Shown: one piece after another, positions 1 to 9,235 of the stretch
How positions within the stretch are numbered: position 1 is the first letter of the stretch
How the letters are laid out: each line of letters starts with the position of its first letter
From: Aliishimia sp963721175
GTDB lineage: Bacteria > Pseudomonadota > Alphaproteobacteria > Rhodobacterales > Rhodobacteraceae
DNA length: 64,000 bases
Assembly: GCA_963721175.1 (NCBI GenBank)
Contig: CAVRIG010000004.1
Coordinates: forward strand, 1 to 64,000
Direction of reading: 5' to 3'
Notes under the pieces: generated by a model
What the model was told of the DNA's origin: nothing
Database searches by the model: none
The model's input: the letters and a program-made list of their open reading frames with translations, nothing else
Translations under genes and position numbers: made by a program

Positions 1-129
1 GCGCCATCCGCGTTTCCTGTCTTCAGCAACTCGTCAAGCGGCTTCACGGGCCGGTTCGTTGCCTTGCGAACCTCCAGCCCTTACAACCGGAATGTATATG
101 CCGCAGCAGAGGTCTCAGTCCCAGACGAC
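1..129. other. window edge, no confident gene
   Basis: No supported complete gene lies here. On the minus strand a GTG at 45-47 opens a reading frame that runs off the window edge and has a GGAGG about 25 bases upstream, too far for a good ribosome binding site. It could be the start of the next gene downstream of the Rieske operon, but about 15 codons are too few to judge. Confidence 0.3.
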
Positions 130-366
130 TCACTCCGCCGGCGTGGGCTGCAGCGCCGTTTCGCTGCCCATCGCAACCAATCTTTCGCGCAGCGGCGAGG
201 CCAGAGCAGATCCGGTTTCCAACGCGCAGACATAAGCCTGCGTCATGTAAAAGGCGTGCGCGATGTCGGATGTGGCTTGTTCTGCCGCCTCCGCATAGAG
301 GCCGATCAGCGCCGGGCGGTCGTAGGCCTCGTGAGCGGCCAGAAGCCTGGTGTCCAGATCGGTCAT
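130..366 (-). CDS. small hypothetical protein, partner of Rieske oxygenase
   Basis: A 78-residue protein whose ATG overlaps the stop of the upstream Rieske oxygenase gene (ATGA), so the two are almost certainly translationally coupled. It is mostly helical by composition, with Ala/Leu-rich stretches in the first 50 residues and no signal peptide, membrane segment or Cys cluster. I do not recognise the family. The coupling suggests an accessory role for the oxygenase, such as assembly or stability, but that is inference from position only. Confidence 0.6.
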   Translation of the reverse strand: MTDLDTRLLAAHEAYDRPALIGLYAEAAEQATSDIAHAFYMTQAYVCALETGSALASPLRERLVAMGSETALQPTPAE

Positions 367-1556
367 TCCGCAGCCCGCGCCGGTTCGCGCCACGCTTGCA
401 TCCGCGAAGCCACCCAGTCGTGGAACAGATGCGTCGGCCCGTCCATCGCCGGTGAGAACCGTCCGCCGTCGAACAGCAACCCGTGGCGTCCGCGTTGCAT
501 ACCTTCGATCACGAAGACATCTTCTTCGAAGACCGTCTTCCAGAGTTGCGTGTTGCGCTGCCGCAAACCGCTGTCGGTGTCGGGCCGCGCATAGTAGAGA
601 TGGATGTTCTCCACCGTTCTCCCGGGTCCCTGCGGCACCAGAACGATGGCGAATGCATGATCCCGGTGCACGCCCAGAAGCACGTTGGGATAGACGGCGA
701 TGTACTCCGCGGCGGTGTTCCATCTGTCCGAAATGCCGTCGAAGTCCGGGAACGGCTCGCCGCTTTCGTTCGTGACCTGCCGGTAGACCCGCGTGCCCTG
801 ACCGGAAAACCGACCCGGCGCCTCGATATGGTAGTGATCTTCAAGCCGGGAGTAGCTGTTCAATCCGGGATGAACCCAGGGCAGGTGATAGCTCTCGCAG
901 TAATTCTCGACGGCCAGCTTCCAGTTGCAGGCCACGTCGAGCTGAAACCGGCTGTCATGCCCGCCATGAAAGAGAGGTTTCTCGAACTCGGACCAACGAG
1001 ACATCAGATCCGCGTGGACCTGTTCGAACGGGGCGGCCGTTCCGGAGACGTTGATCCAGACCACGTCGAACCAGACATGGCTGCGGATCTCCAGCAGTCC
1101 CAGGGTCGCGCGGTCGATCCCCTCGGCCTGGTTCTGCCCGGGCCCGCCCACATGCGGCGTCGAGACCAGCAATCCTTCGGTGGAGTAGCACCAACTGTGA
1201 TAGGGGCAGCGGATCGCACCCTCGATCCGGCGCGGTTGGTCGACCAGGATCATGCCCCGGTGCCGGCAGGTGTTCTGAAAGACGCGGATCTGCCCCGCTC
1301 GGTCGCGCAACAGCAGCAGGGGCATGCCGAGAAATGTCATCGGCACGGCGTCGCCGGGCTCGGGCACATCCGAGGCGACGGCGAGCCCGGCCCATTCGTT
1401 CATGAGGATGACGCGATTTTCCTCGGCGTGGACGCCGGCATCTACGTAGTGTTCATTGGGCAGCCCATGAGCCAGGGCGACAGGACGGCGGACGCGGGAC
1501 AGATCCAGGGGCGCGTGCGGACGGTCGAATGTCTTGCGCATATCCGTCATCGGCAT
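363..1556 (-). CDS. Rieske 2Fe-2S aromatic-ring-hydroxylating oxygenase, alpha subunit
   Basis: About 397 residues. The Rieske cluster ligands are the CRH triplet near residue 97 and CPYH near residue 117. The mononuclear iron site shows as NWK..VENY..SYH....H, with His near 224 and 229. This is the catalytic alpha-subunit architecture shared by phenylpropionate-type dioxygenases, choline monooxygenase and glycine-betaine monooxygenase GbcA; the substrate cannot be read from the sequence. A reductase partner is not adjacent. Start: ATG at 1556 (MPMTDMRK) follows a triple AGGAAG ribosome binding site; ATG 1550 is equally possible. An XRE regulator lies 114 bases upstream on the same strand, and a 78-residue protein is coupled downstream. 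The frame is intact. Confidence 0.88.
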   Translation of the reverse strand: MPMTDMRKTFDRPHAPLDLSRVRRPVALAHGLPNEHYVDAGVHAEENRVILMNEWAGLAVASDVPEPGDAVPMTFLGMPLLLLRDRAGQIRVFQNTCRHRGMILVDQPRRIEGAIRCPYHSWCYSTEGLLVSTPHVGGPGQNQAEGIDRATLGLLEIRSHVWFDVVWINVSGTAAPFEQVHADLMSRWSEFEKPLFHGGHDSRFQLDVACNWKLAVENYCESYHLPWVHPGLNSYSRLEDHYHIEAPGRFSGQGTRVYRQVTNESGEPFPDFDGISDRWNTAAEYIAVYPNVLLGVHRDHAFAIVLVPQGPGRTVENIHLYYARPDTDSGLRQRNTQLWKTVFEEDVFVIEGMQRGRHGLLFDGGRFSPAMDGPTHLFHDWVASRMQAWREPARAAE

Positions 1557-1574
1557 CTTCCTCTTCCTCTTCCT
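1557..1574 (-). repeat. (AGGAAG)x3 repeat forming the ribosome binding site of the Rieske gene
   Basis: On the minus strand three perfect tandem AGGAAG hexamers end immediately before the ATG at 1556. Each carries an AGGA anti-16S match, so the Shine-Dalgarno is iterated. Copy-number change would alter SD spacing to the two candidate ATGs. Confidence 0.6.
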
Positions 1575-1670
1575 GTCCCGAAGACATGTAGCCGCGTCCC
1601 ATCGAGCAAGGCTGTCACCGGCGCGACCTGAATTTCCCTGCAGCGACACCTCCCGCAGCCGGTTGCCATC

Positions 1671-2459
1671 CTATCTGAAGGCTGCCTGGCCCTGCAGGTG
1701 GCGCATGTGGAATTCCGGTATGCGCGACGCCTCCACGAGTCCGGCGGATCTGCCGGCGTTCAATGCCTGCGCGATACCGGTTCCCAGATGCTCGTAGACG
1801 ACACGGGCGACCCGCTCGGCTTCGTGGCTCTCCGGAACGGTGCGCGCAACGTAACCGCTCCAGAAATTGTTTTCGAACGAGGCAACGGGATGGAGGAAAT
1901 TGAAGGTGGCGGTCAGAGCCTGTCGCCGCGAGATGACAAGGCCGATGCCGTTTTCGAGCCGCAGCACGACACCGCGGAATTCGCGGACATCGCGTTTCAT
2001 GGACAGGCCCTGTTGGCGCAGCGCTTCTCGTGCTTCGAAACCCCGGACGAAACAGGTGTCTTCCGAATTTCGCCAGACCCGGACCAGCCCGATCACGTAT
2101 CTGTTCGGCGCCACGAAGCTGCGGCGCGAAAAGCGGTAGAACCCGGTTGGAAATGAAAGCTCCGACGGAGTCGAGGCCGGGCCCAGAAACTCGTTCAATT
2201 CCGGCCCTTCCAGCATGGCCGACTTCGCGACGAGCGTTTCCACGGGTTCCAGCAGGATACGTGCGTCGACCCCGAAGAAGTCGCAAATCCGCGCCAGTAC
2301 ATCCGGACGCGGAAAGCTGTCCCCTGCCAGGTACCGGTTGAACTGCGTCCGGTTGATCCGCAGTTGCCGCGCCAATTCAGAAACGGACGGATAGGGACGC
2401 GACAGGATTCGGAGGTTCGCGCCGAACATGCTGCGAAGCTCTGCAGGAGATTTCTTCAT
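1671..2459 (-). CDS. XRE-family helix-turn-helix transcriptional regulator
   Basis: 262 residues from the ATG at 2459 (MKKSPAELRSMFG); upstream in-frame ATGs lack a better ribosome site and add unlikely low-complexity sequence. Residues about 8-60 form an XRE/Cro-type HTH (VSELARQLRINRTQFNRYL, then SFPRPDVLARICDFFGV). The remaining 200 residues are a probable effector-sensing domain that I do not recognise. It sits 114 bases upstream of the Rieske oxygenase on the same strand and is its obvious candidate regulator. Confidence 0.8.
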   Translation of the reverse strand: MKKSPAELRSMFGANLRILSRPYPSVSELARQLRINRTQFNRYLAGDSFPRPDVLARICDFFGVDARILLEPVETLVAKSAMLEGPELNEFLGPASTPSELSFPTGFYRFSRRSFVAPNRYVIGLVRVWRNSEDTCFVRGFEAREALRQQGLSMKRDVREFRGVVLRLENGIGLVISRRQALTATFNFLHPVASFENNFWSGYVARTVPESHEAERVARVVYEHLGTGIAQALNAGRSAGLVEASRIPEFHMRHLQGQAAFR

Positions 2460-2655
2460 GGTGCACATGTTCGCGCTAAAGTGGTCGAATATCCCAAAAT
2501 TATACCAGATCGTGACGGCATTCGGTAAAGTTTCAAACTTCTTGGCGTCAGGCATGATGCGCATTCGCGTCAGTATTGAGACGTCTTGACACAAATGCGC
2601 GACGCACGCTGCTCTCTTGATCATACACAGCGTATCTGTGAAGTGTTTAAGTAAG

Positions 2656-2672
2656 TTAAGTAAAGTTTAACC
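2656..2672 (+). promoter_or_regulatory. CtrA-like box TTAA-N7-TTAACC
   Basis: TTAA at 2656-2659, seven bases, then TTAACC at 2667-2672 matches the full CtrA recognition pattern of alphaproteobacteria. A further TTAA at 2647 precedes it. The box ends 26 bases before the ATG at 2699, placing it in the promoter region of the small protein there. The divergent XRE gene starts about 200 bases away. Confidence 0.45.
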
Positions 2673-2698
2673 TGAAAGCGGCGAGGGGCTGAGGTCAT

Positions 2699-3058
2699 AT
2701 GTTTGGCGTGATCCTGTGGAGCGATGCGGCCGCCGGTCAGGCCGTGATCTGGTGCGAAGACTCCGGCAACCTGGCGTATTACCAGGCGCCGGGCCGGCTC
2801 CGACACAGCCAGTGCGACTTCTTCGACGCTGGTGACTATGTCGAATTCGAGGTGACGCAGGATGACAGATTGCGCCGTGCCAGCAACGCACAAAAGGTTC
2901 AGGCGGAACCGACCTGCCGCGTTCAGGAGGTGTTGCGACGCGGACCCGAGTTCGAAAACGAGCAAAGGCGCGTCAGGCCGATCAGACCGGTTATCGCGGC
3001 GTCAGACAATGCCGCCGGCCAGATCGCTTCGGACAGCATAATCAGTCACCACGGCTGA
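2699..3058 (+). CDS. small conserved-type protein, possible OB/cold-shock-like fold
   Basis: 119 residues. The N-terminal 65 residues (GVILWSD....AVIWCEDSGNLAYYQ....FFDAGDYVEFEV) alternate short beta strands and end in a GD-x-VEFEV strand, reminiscent of small OB-fold or cold-shock-like domains. This is a pattern impression, not a family assignment. The C-terminal half is basic and probably disordered. A CtrA-like box lies directly upstream. Its 3' end overlaps the convergent ilvH stop by 17 bases. Confidence 0.6.
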   Translation: MFGVILWSDAAAGQAVIWCEDSGNLAYYQAPGRLRHSQCDFFDAGDYVEFEVTQDDRLRRASNAQKVQAEPTCRVQEVLRRGPEFENEQRRVRPIRPVIAASDNAAGQIASDSIISHHG

Positions 3059-3602
3059 GAGCCGCCACACCGGTTCGGGCAACCTCCCTTAAACCGAGCG
3101 GACGCATCAGTTCCGCAAACGCGTCGATCTTTTCCGGCGTACCGGTGATTTCGAACACGAAGCTTTCGAGCGTACTGTCGACAACATTGGCGCGGAAGAT
3201 CTCGGCGATCCGCAAGGCCTCGACCCGCTTGTCGCCGGTGCCCCCGACTTTCAGCATGGCCAGTTCCCGTTCCACCGACCGCCCCTCGACCGTGAGGTCG
3301 TGGACGTCGTGAACGGGCACGATCCGGCCAAGCTGTGCCTTGATCTGTTCGATCACCTGCGGCGTGCCGGTGGTCACGATCGTGATGCGGCTGAGATGCC
3401 CGGTATGATCGACCTCCGCCACGGTCAGGCTGTCGATGTTGTACCCGCGTCCGGCAAAGAGCCCGATCACACGCGCCAGCACACCCGGTTCGTTTTCAAC
3501 CAGCAAGGCGATCGTGTGGCGTTCCTCGACGTCTGAAAACGTCGGCCGCAGGTTGTAGGCGGAGTGGCTCGTGGAGCCTTTCTTGATCTTGAGGGGGGAC
3601 AT
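3042..3602 (-). CDS. ilvH: acetolactate synthase small (regulatory) subunit
   Basis: 186 residues from ATG 3602 (MSPLKIKKG). An ACT domain occupies residues about 25-100 (IALLVENEPGVLARVIGLFAGRGYNIDSLTV), followed by the conserved C-terminal ALS regulatory domain. IlvH confers valine feedback inhibition on the catalytic subunit IlvB in the first common step of Ile/Val/Leu synthesis. It is the last gene of the ilvB operon, separated from ilvB by a small exported-protein gene. The frame is intact and the length is normal. Confidence 0.95.
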   Translation of the reverse strand: MSPLKIKKGSTSHSAYNLRPTFSDVEERHTIALLVENEPGVLARVIGLFAGRGYNIDSLTVAEVDHTGHLSRITIVTTGTPQVIEQIKAQLGRIVPVHDVHDLTVEGRSVERELAMLKVGGTGDKRVEALRIAEIFRANVVDSTLESFVFEITGTPEKIDAFAELMRPLGLREVARTGVAALSRGD

Positions 3603-3658
3603 TGTCAGCCGTTTCCTGTCTTGATCCTGGTATCGGTCGCTTCGAGATGCTTTTTGTT

Positions 3659-4237
3659 TCAGTAATTCAACGTGATGGGCGCGTTGGACGGCGACGCGGT
3701 CTTGACCGGCCCCCAGATGTCGTCGAGATACCATTGCTGCGCCACGACAATGCTGTCGAGCAGCGCCGCGTCGTCGCCAAGGCCGGCACGATCAGCCGTC
3801 AAGAGGAACGCGAAGGTCGCGATCACACCCGGCTGATTGTGGAGCTCGTAGCTGTGGAAGATGACCGTCTGCCCCGCCGAACTGGCGTCGCGACCGGCTG
3901 GCATAGATGAAGCCGTCATTGCCGAGCATCGCGCGCACGTCTCCGCGCGTGGTGATGCCGAACCGCAGGCCAGGCCCCGGTACCGCTGCCGCGGCCGGGT
4001 TGCGGCTGTTCTCCAGGTAGATCAGCGGTCCCTGATTCCGCGTGGTCACCGACAATTCGCTGCCATCCGGACGAAAGAACTTGGCATGGCGGTCGGGTCC
4101 GGTCTGACCAAGCGTCACCGGCCCGGGCAGGCCGGCGACGGCAGTGGCAGGCGCTCCCACCTTGAGGCCGGCAAAGTCCTGCGCGGCCGCAGACAGGGCC
4201 GCGCAGGTGAAAACTGTGATCGCAAGCAACGATTGCA

Positions 4238-4238
<1 letters not shown>
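3659..4238 (-). CDS. small exported protein between ilvB and ilvH (frameshifted here)
   Basis: Starts at ATG 4238, overlapping the ilvB stop (TGATG). An N-terminal signal peptide of about 19 residues (MQSLLAITVFTCAALSAAAQ) is followed by a roughly 170-residue periplasmic domain. The first part reads in one frame to near 3895 (..MLGNDGFIYAS) and continues in the next frame to 3659 (GQTVIFHSYELHN...). One inserted base in a GC run near 3880-3900 explains this. I do not recognise a function. Its position inside the ilv operon suggests co-transcription, though an exported protein has no obvious role in BCAA synthesis. Confidence 0.65.
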
Positions 4239-5997
<1,759 letters not shown>

Positions 5998-6039
5998 GTC
6001 TGTTCTCCGATCCGTCAGGATCACTGTCATTGCAAGCAT

Positions 6040-6108
6040 AAAAAAGCCCCCGTTGAAGTTCGGGGGCGCATGGGTCTGGTTATGGTCAACCGTTACCGGC
6101 CCATGCGC
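6040..6108 (-). promoter_or_regulatory. ilvB attenuator: terminator and competing antiterminator
   Basis: On the minus strand a 7-bp GC stem (6046-6052 with 6061-6067, 8-base loop) is followed by six T residues at 6045-6040: a classic intrinsic terminator 43 bases before the ilvB ATG. Upstream, GCGCATGGG (6108-6100) is perfectly complementary to CCCATGCGC (6074-6066), with an inner GGTT/AACC pair. This antiterminator shares two bases with the terminator stem, and its 5' arm lies inside the leader ORF. Stalling on the LIVVV codons would favour the antiterminator. Confidence 0.8.
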
Positions 6109-6140
6109 GTGCTTCCTACGACTACGATTAGCGATTTCAT
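6093..6140 (-). CDS. ilv leader peptide (15 residues, LIVVV)
   Basis: ATG at 6140 with a GGAG six to nine bases upstream encodes the 15-residue peptide MKSLIVVVGSTRMGR, ending at TAA 6093-6095. Five consecutive regulatory branched-chain codons (Leu-Ile-Val-Val-Val) followed by a terminator and ilvB is the hallmark of BCAA transcription attenuation. Its last codons form the 5' arm of the antiterminator. Confidence 0.8.
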   Translation of the reverse strand: MKSLIVVVGSTRMGR

Positions 6141-6318
6141 CACTGGAGGCTCCAATTTGCGAGGCGGACATTACGAGCGGGGGCAGGACGCGTCAATATC
6201 AGAAATCGGAGAAAAGATGTCGCAGGAGTCCGTCATCTTGAAATTTTCTTTCGGCATGGTGTCTCAAAGGGTAACATGACGTAAAGTTGGCGGAGCATAC
6301 GTAATCGAACGCAATTCC

Positions 6319-6774
6319 TTGAAGGACCCCGATGTAGCTACCGCCCGATGCTTTTGCGGTGCCGTGAAGCTGGGATTGTCGGCCCCACCAGTTCTGCAGG
6401 TCTATTGTCATTGCACGACGTGCCGTCACTGGTCAGGCCAGCCGGTGACGGCCTGTGTTCTCTTTGCCGAAAATGCAGTGTCGTTCCTTGAAGGGGAGGC
6501 AAATCTGCTTCGCTATCAGTGTGGCGCCGATCCTGAGGACTGCAGGATTTCATGCCGGACCTGTGGCGGGGCAGTTGGCACGTTCATCGCGCGCACCCGG
6601 CAATACGATCTTTTTGCAGGGGTAATATCGGAATTCGCTTTCGCGCCGACGGCTCATATCAACTACGCGGAACGCATCGTCGATATCCCCGACGGACTGC
6701 CGAAACTCCGTGATATGCCCGAGCGGGCCGGCGGCAGCGGCGACATAATGTCGGAGACGGAAGCACGCGCCTGA
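6319..6774 (+). CDS. GFA / CENP-V family zinc protein
   Basis: 151 residues with the zinc-ligand pattern of the glutathione-dependent formaldehyde-activating (GFA/CENP-V) fold: CFCGAVKL near residue 11, YCHCTTCRHWSG near 29, and CRTCGG near 80. Members bind zinc and some act on glutathione-formaldehyde adducts; many are uncharacterised. The frame is complete and the gene stands alone between the divergent ilv operon and the minus-strand bpt region. Confidence 0.85.
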   Translation: MKDPDVATARCFCGAVKLGLSAPPVLQVYCHCTTCRHWSGQPVTACVLFAENAVSFLEGEANLLRYQCGADPEDCRISCRTCGGAVGTFIARTRQYDLFAGVISEFAFAPTAHINYAERIVDIPDGLPKLRDMPERAGGSGDIMSETEARA

Positions 6775-7024
6775 CGCTGGTTCAGAACGACACGCTGGTT
6801 CCCTGCAGCACGCCATGCTCCATCGCGTAGCGGATCAGCCGGGCGGTGGAGTGCCCTTCGTGCTGATGCAGATCGACGGCCTCGCAATCTTGTGGTTCTT
6901 ACCGCGCCTCGTCACGATCGTGCCGGATATGATCAGAGCGAATTGAGCGTGATCCGTTTCGCCCCCGCAGGGTGATGTCCGTCCGATCGGATGCGGGAGG
7001 CCGAGATTAACCGCCTGGCCGGTT
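6775..7024. other. intergenic, possible decayed LuxR-type fragment
   Basis: No intact gene. On the minus strand two frames joined near 6870 read GKNHKIA then STARLIRYAMEHGVLQG to a stop at 6782, which recalls the end of a LuxR/NarL HTH domain (recognition helix plus RYAMEHG tail). The rest of such a protein is absent. This may be a gene remnant; the similarity is short and judged by eye. Confidence 0.25.
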
Positions 7025-7849
7025 TCAGCGCGAAACGGGGATCGTGTCCGGCAGCTGGATATTCGCTACCTGCTCCGCGATCGGGTCGTTCGCCAGCGGA
7101 TGCTTGTCGATGCGGAAACCGTCCGGATCCTCCAGAGACTGCCAGCGCCCGCCAAGATAGATCTCCAGCCCCGAAAAACGGGATTTGTAGCTCATCTTCT
7201 TGCTGCCCGGCACCCAATACCCGAGATAGACGTAAGGAAGCTTGGCTTCGCGCGCGATATCGATGTGATCGAGGATCATGATAGGTGCCCGAGGCTGGCG
7301 GAATGCCGGTCGGGATCGTAGAAGGAATAGACCATCGACAGGCCGTCGCCGAGCACGTCCGTCAGGCTGACGGCAACCAGATCGCCGGTCTCGATGTCGT
7401 TGTATTCGATCGACCCGCGACCGGATCGGCGTTTCCTCGATCATCGCGGCGAATTCGAACACGTCCATGTCGGCCATTCCGCCGTTGGCGTGGCGGCTGT
7501 CGAGGTAGGACCGAAAGAGTTCGTATTGTTCTTCTGTCGCCCAGGGCGACGTCGCCTTGCGCTCGAGCCCCGCGTTGCGATTCATCGCGCGCTTCTGGCT
7601 CTTGCGCGGCTTGAACCGCGCCACATTGATGCGTGCGGAGAGGCAGGCCGAACAATCCGCGCAGGAGGGGCGGTAGAGCACGTTCTGCGACCGGCGGAAT
7701 CCCTGCTGGCACAGGCTGTCATTCAGGCGTTGCGCGTTCTGCCCCTGCAGGGCAGTGAACAGCTTTCGTTCCATCCGGCCCTCAAGATACGGGCAGGGCT
7801 GCGGAGCAGTCACATAGAACTGCGGTGCAAGTGGGAGCGAGTGGCGCAT
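7025..7849 (-). CDS. bpt: aspartate/glutamate leucyltransferase (frameshifted here)
   Basis: N-end-rule aminoacyl-tRNA-protein transferase that adds Leu to N-terminal Asp/Glu and marks proteins for ClpS/ClpAP. The start MRHSLPLAPQFYVTAPQPC and the N-terminal Cys cluster (YRPSCADCSACLSAR) are diagnostic. Two compensating indels near 7420 and 7290 garble about 45 residues, but the alternative frame there reads a normal sequence (EYNDIETGDLVAVSLTDV, SMVYSFYDPDR). Total length about 274 residues, normal for Bpt/Ate. Confidence 0.9.
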   Translation of the reverse strand: MRHSLPLAPQFYVTAPQPCPYLEGRMERKLFTALQGQNAQRLNDSLCQQGFRRSQNVLYRPSCADCSACLSARINVARFKPRKSQKRAMNRNAGLERKATSPWATEEQYELFRSYLDSRHANGGMADMDVFEFAAMIEETPIRSRVDRIQRHRDRRSGCRQPDGRARRRPVDGLFLLRSRPAFRQPRAPIMILDHIDIAREAKLPYVYLGYWVPGSKKMSYKSRFSGLEIYLGGRWQSLEDPDGFRIDKHPLANDPIAEQVANIQLPDTIPVSR

Positions 7850-7961
7850 GTCGTTCCGGCTAACCTCAACTTGAGCGTAGCAAAAGCTGTCCCCGGGTTA
7901 CAAGCCGTTACAAGTGCATTTGGTTGATGGTTTCAAATCGGACACAGCGCCGCATCCGACG

Positions 7962-8425
7962 TCAGCGGCGCCGGTTGAGGGCGGCCGTGCCCAGACATGT
8001 GATCGGTCAGTCCCTGTCCCCGCGCAGTCGCCAGCATCAGCACGATCGAGATCAGCCTGAAGCATCGGAACCGACACGGAAACCGTGTAGCCAAGCGTAT
8101 GCAGGAAGGCCGCCGGCAGATCCAAGCGCCGGCCGTCCCATTGGCGCAGTTCCATCGCCATCAGCCGCATGCCCCAACGTCGCCGACCCATTCGCGATCG
8201 TCGACCACGCGGTAGCCGAAGCCGACAACCAGCGTACATGACCGGCAGAGAAGAAAAAGCCGAGGAAGGCGGTGAAGGGCAGAGCCACAAGCGCCAGCAG
8301 CAGGATGATCACCGTGTCGACCAGCCAGGCCACGAGCCGCTTGGCGGTGACCGATTCGTAGAACTCCGGCTGGCGGAGCGGATCGGGCAGATGCGAGACC
8401 GGATCTCATAGGTCTGGAAGGTCAT
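7962..8425 (-). CDS. RDD-family membrane protein (frameshifted here)
   Basis: Starts at ATG 8425 (MTFQTYEIR). A hydrophobic segment VAWLVDTVIILLLALVALPF and FLGFFFSAGHVRW are followed, in other frames, by WGMRLMAMELR, a second membrane helix (FRLISIVLMLATARGQGLTD) and an ending MSGTAALNRRR. RDD proteins are small integral membrane proteins of poorly defined, possibly transport-related function. At least three indels break the frame. The expected length is about 150 residues. A strong terminator separates it from the upstream DUF2852 gene. Confidence 0.7.
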
Positions 8426-8454
8426 CGGGAGAGTCCTCATCGGCAAGTCTGTCG

Positions 8455-8493
8455 TTAAAACGCCCGCGCCCCGGAGACGTTCCCGGGGCGCGG
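8455..8493 (-). terminator. intrinsic terminator after DUF2852 gene
   Basis: An 11-bp perfect stem (8464-8474 with 8483-8493, CCGCGCCCCGG arms) with an 8-base loop is followed on the minus strand by GCGTTTTAA. It lies 12 bases after the DUF2852 stop. Confidence 0.75.
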
Positions 8494-8505
8494 ATGGCTT
8501 CTGGC

Positions 8506-8930
8506 TTACGCCGTGGCGTCGTCACCGTCCCGGCGGGCGGCGCGGGCGCGATCGTCCATGAACTGGTCGAACTCGGCCTTGTCCTTGGCTTCACGCAGGC
8601 GCTCCAGGAACTCTTCGAAGCTTTCCTGCTCGTCTTCGAGCCGGCGCAGCGTGTCGGCCTTGTAGGCGTCGAAGGCGGTGTTGCCGGTCGGACGCAAGTG
8701 CGGTCATGCGACGTGACCCGAACGCGGCGTCCGGCTGCAGGATTTCGAACATGCGTTTGCTCCAGATCATGATAGGCAAGAAGGGCGAGGCCGACGGGCC
8801 AGAAGAAGATGAAGCCCAGGACCATGGCGGCGATCCAGGCACCTTTGCCGCGTTCGTCCATCCAGGTTTCGGTCTTGGAAAACCACCCCGGCGAACGGGA
8901 AGCGGAGGCGGTCGAGGCGATGGCGGTCAT
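8506..8930 (-). CDS. DUF2852 membrane protein (frameshifted here)
   Basis: ATG 8930 (MTAIASTASASR) with AAAGGAACG upstream as ribosome site. One transmembrane helix (IAAMVLGFIFFWPVGLALLAY) is followed after a frame break between about 8790 and 8700 by the conserved tail GNTAFDAYKADTLRRLEDEQ, a charged coiled-coil-like helix, and EFDQFMDDRARA. This matches the DUF2852 pattern; function is unknown. Expected length about 140 residues. Confidence 0.75.
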
Positions 8931-8976
8931 CTTTTGCGTTCCTTTCGAAATTGGTTTCTCTGTGGTGATCGGCTCC

Positions 8977-8995
8977 ATGTGAATGCCTTTCACAT
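8977..8995. promoter_or_regulatory. operator-like palindrome ATGTGAA-N5-TTCACAT
   Basis: A perfect 7-bp inverted repeat with a 5-base spacer, 47 bases upstream of the DUF2852 start. The same 5' nine bases (ATGTGAATG) recur in a second palindrome 59 bases away centre to centre. This looks like a dimeric repressor or activator site; the spacing does not match Crp (TGTGA-N6-TCACA). Confidence 0.45.
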
Positions 8996-9035
8996 CACTC
9001 TAGATGGGGCATGATCTTAAACCACGCAAGAGGGT

Positions 9036-9054
9036 ATGTGAATGTTTTTTACAT
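9036..9054. promoter_or_regulatory. second operator-like palindrome ATGTGAA-N5-TTTACAT
   Basis: Imperfect copy of the palindrome at 8977 (one arm mismatch), sharing ATGTGAATG and the same 19-base length. It lies between divergent DUF2852 and glnE. Confidence 0.4.
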
Positions 9055-9235
9055 TATCTGCGCAAGGGCATGGAAGAATTACATTTTTCTTCGATAAATT
9101 GGTCCTTTTTCAAGAGGTCTTGTACCGTTTGCGCGACAATCCGACAACAGTGACATAACTTGGAAACGGCCTCACCCCGTGCGACCTTCGCGCGGCCCAT
9201 TGACCCCGGCCCGGACAGAGGATCAATGTCGCGTC

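Noticed and set aside
8977..8995. Crp binding site
   Set aside because: TGTGA and TCACA are present, but seven bases separate them rather than six, and the second copy lacks TCACA.
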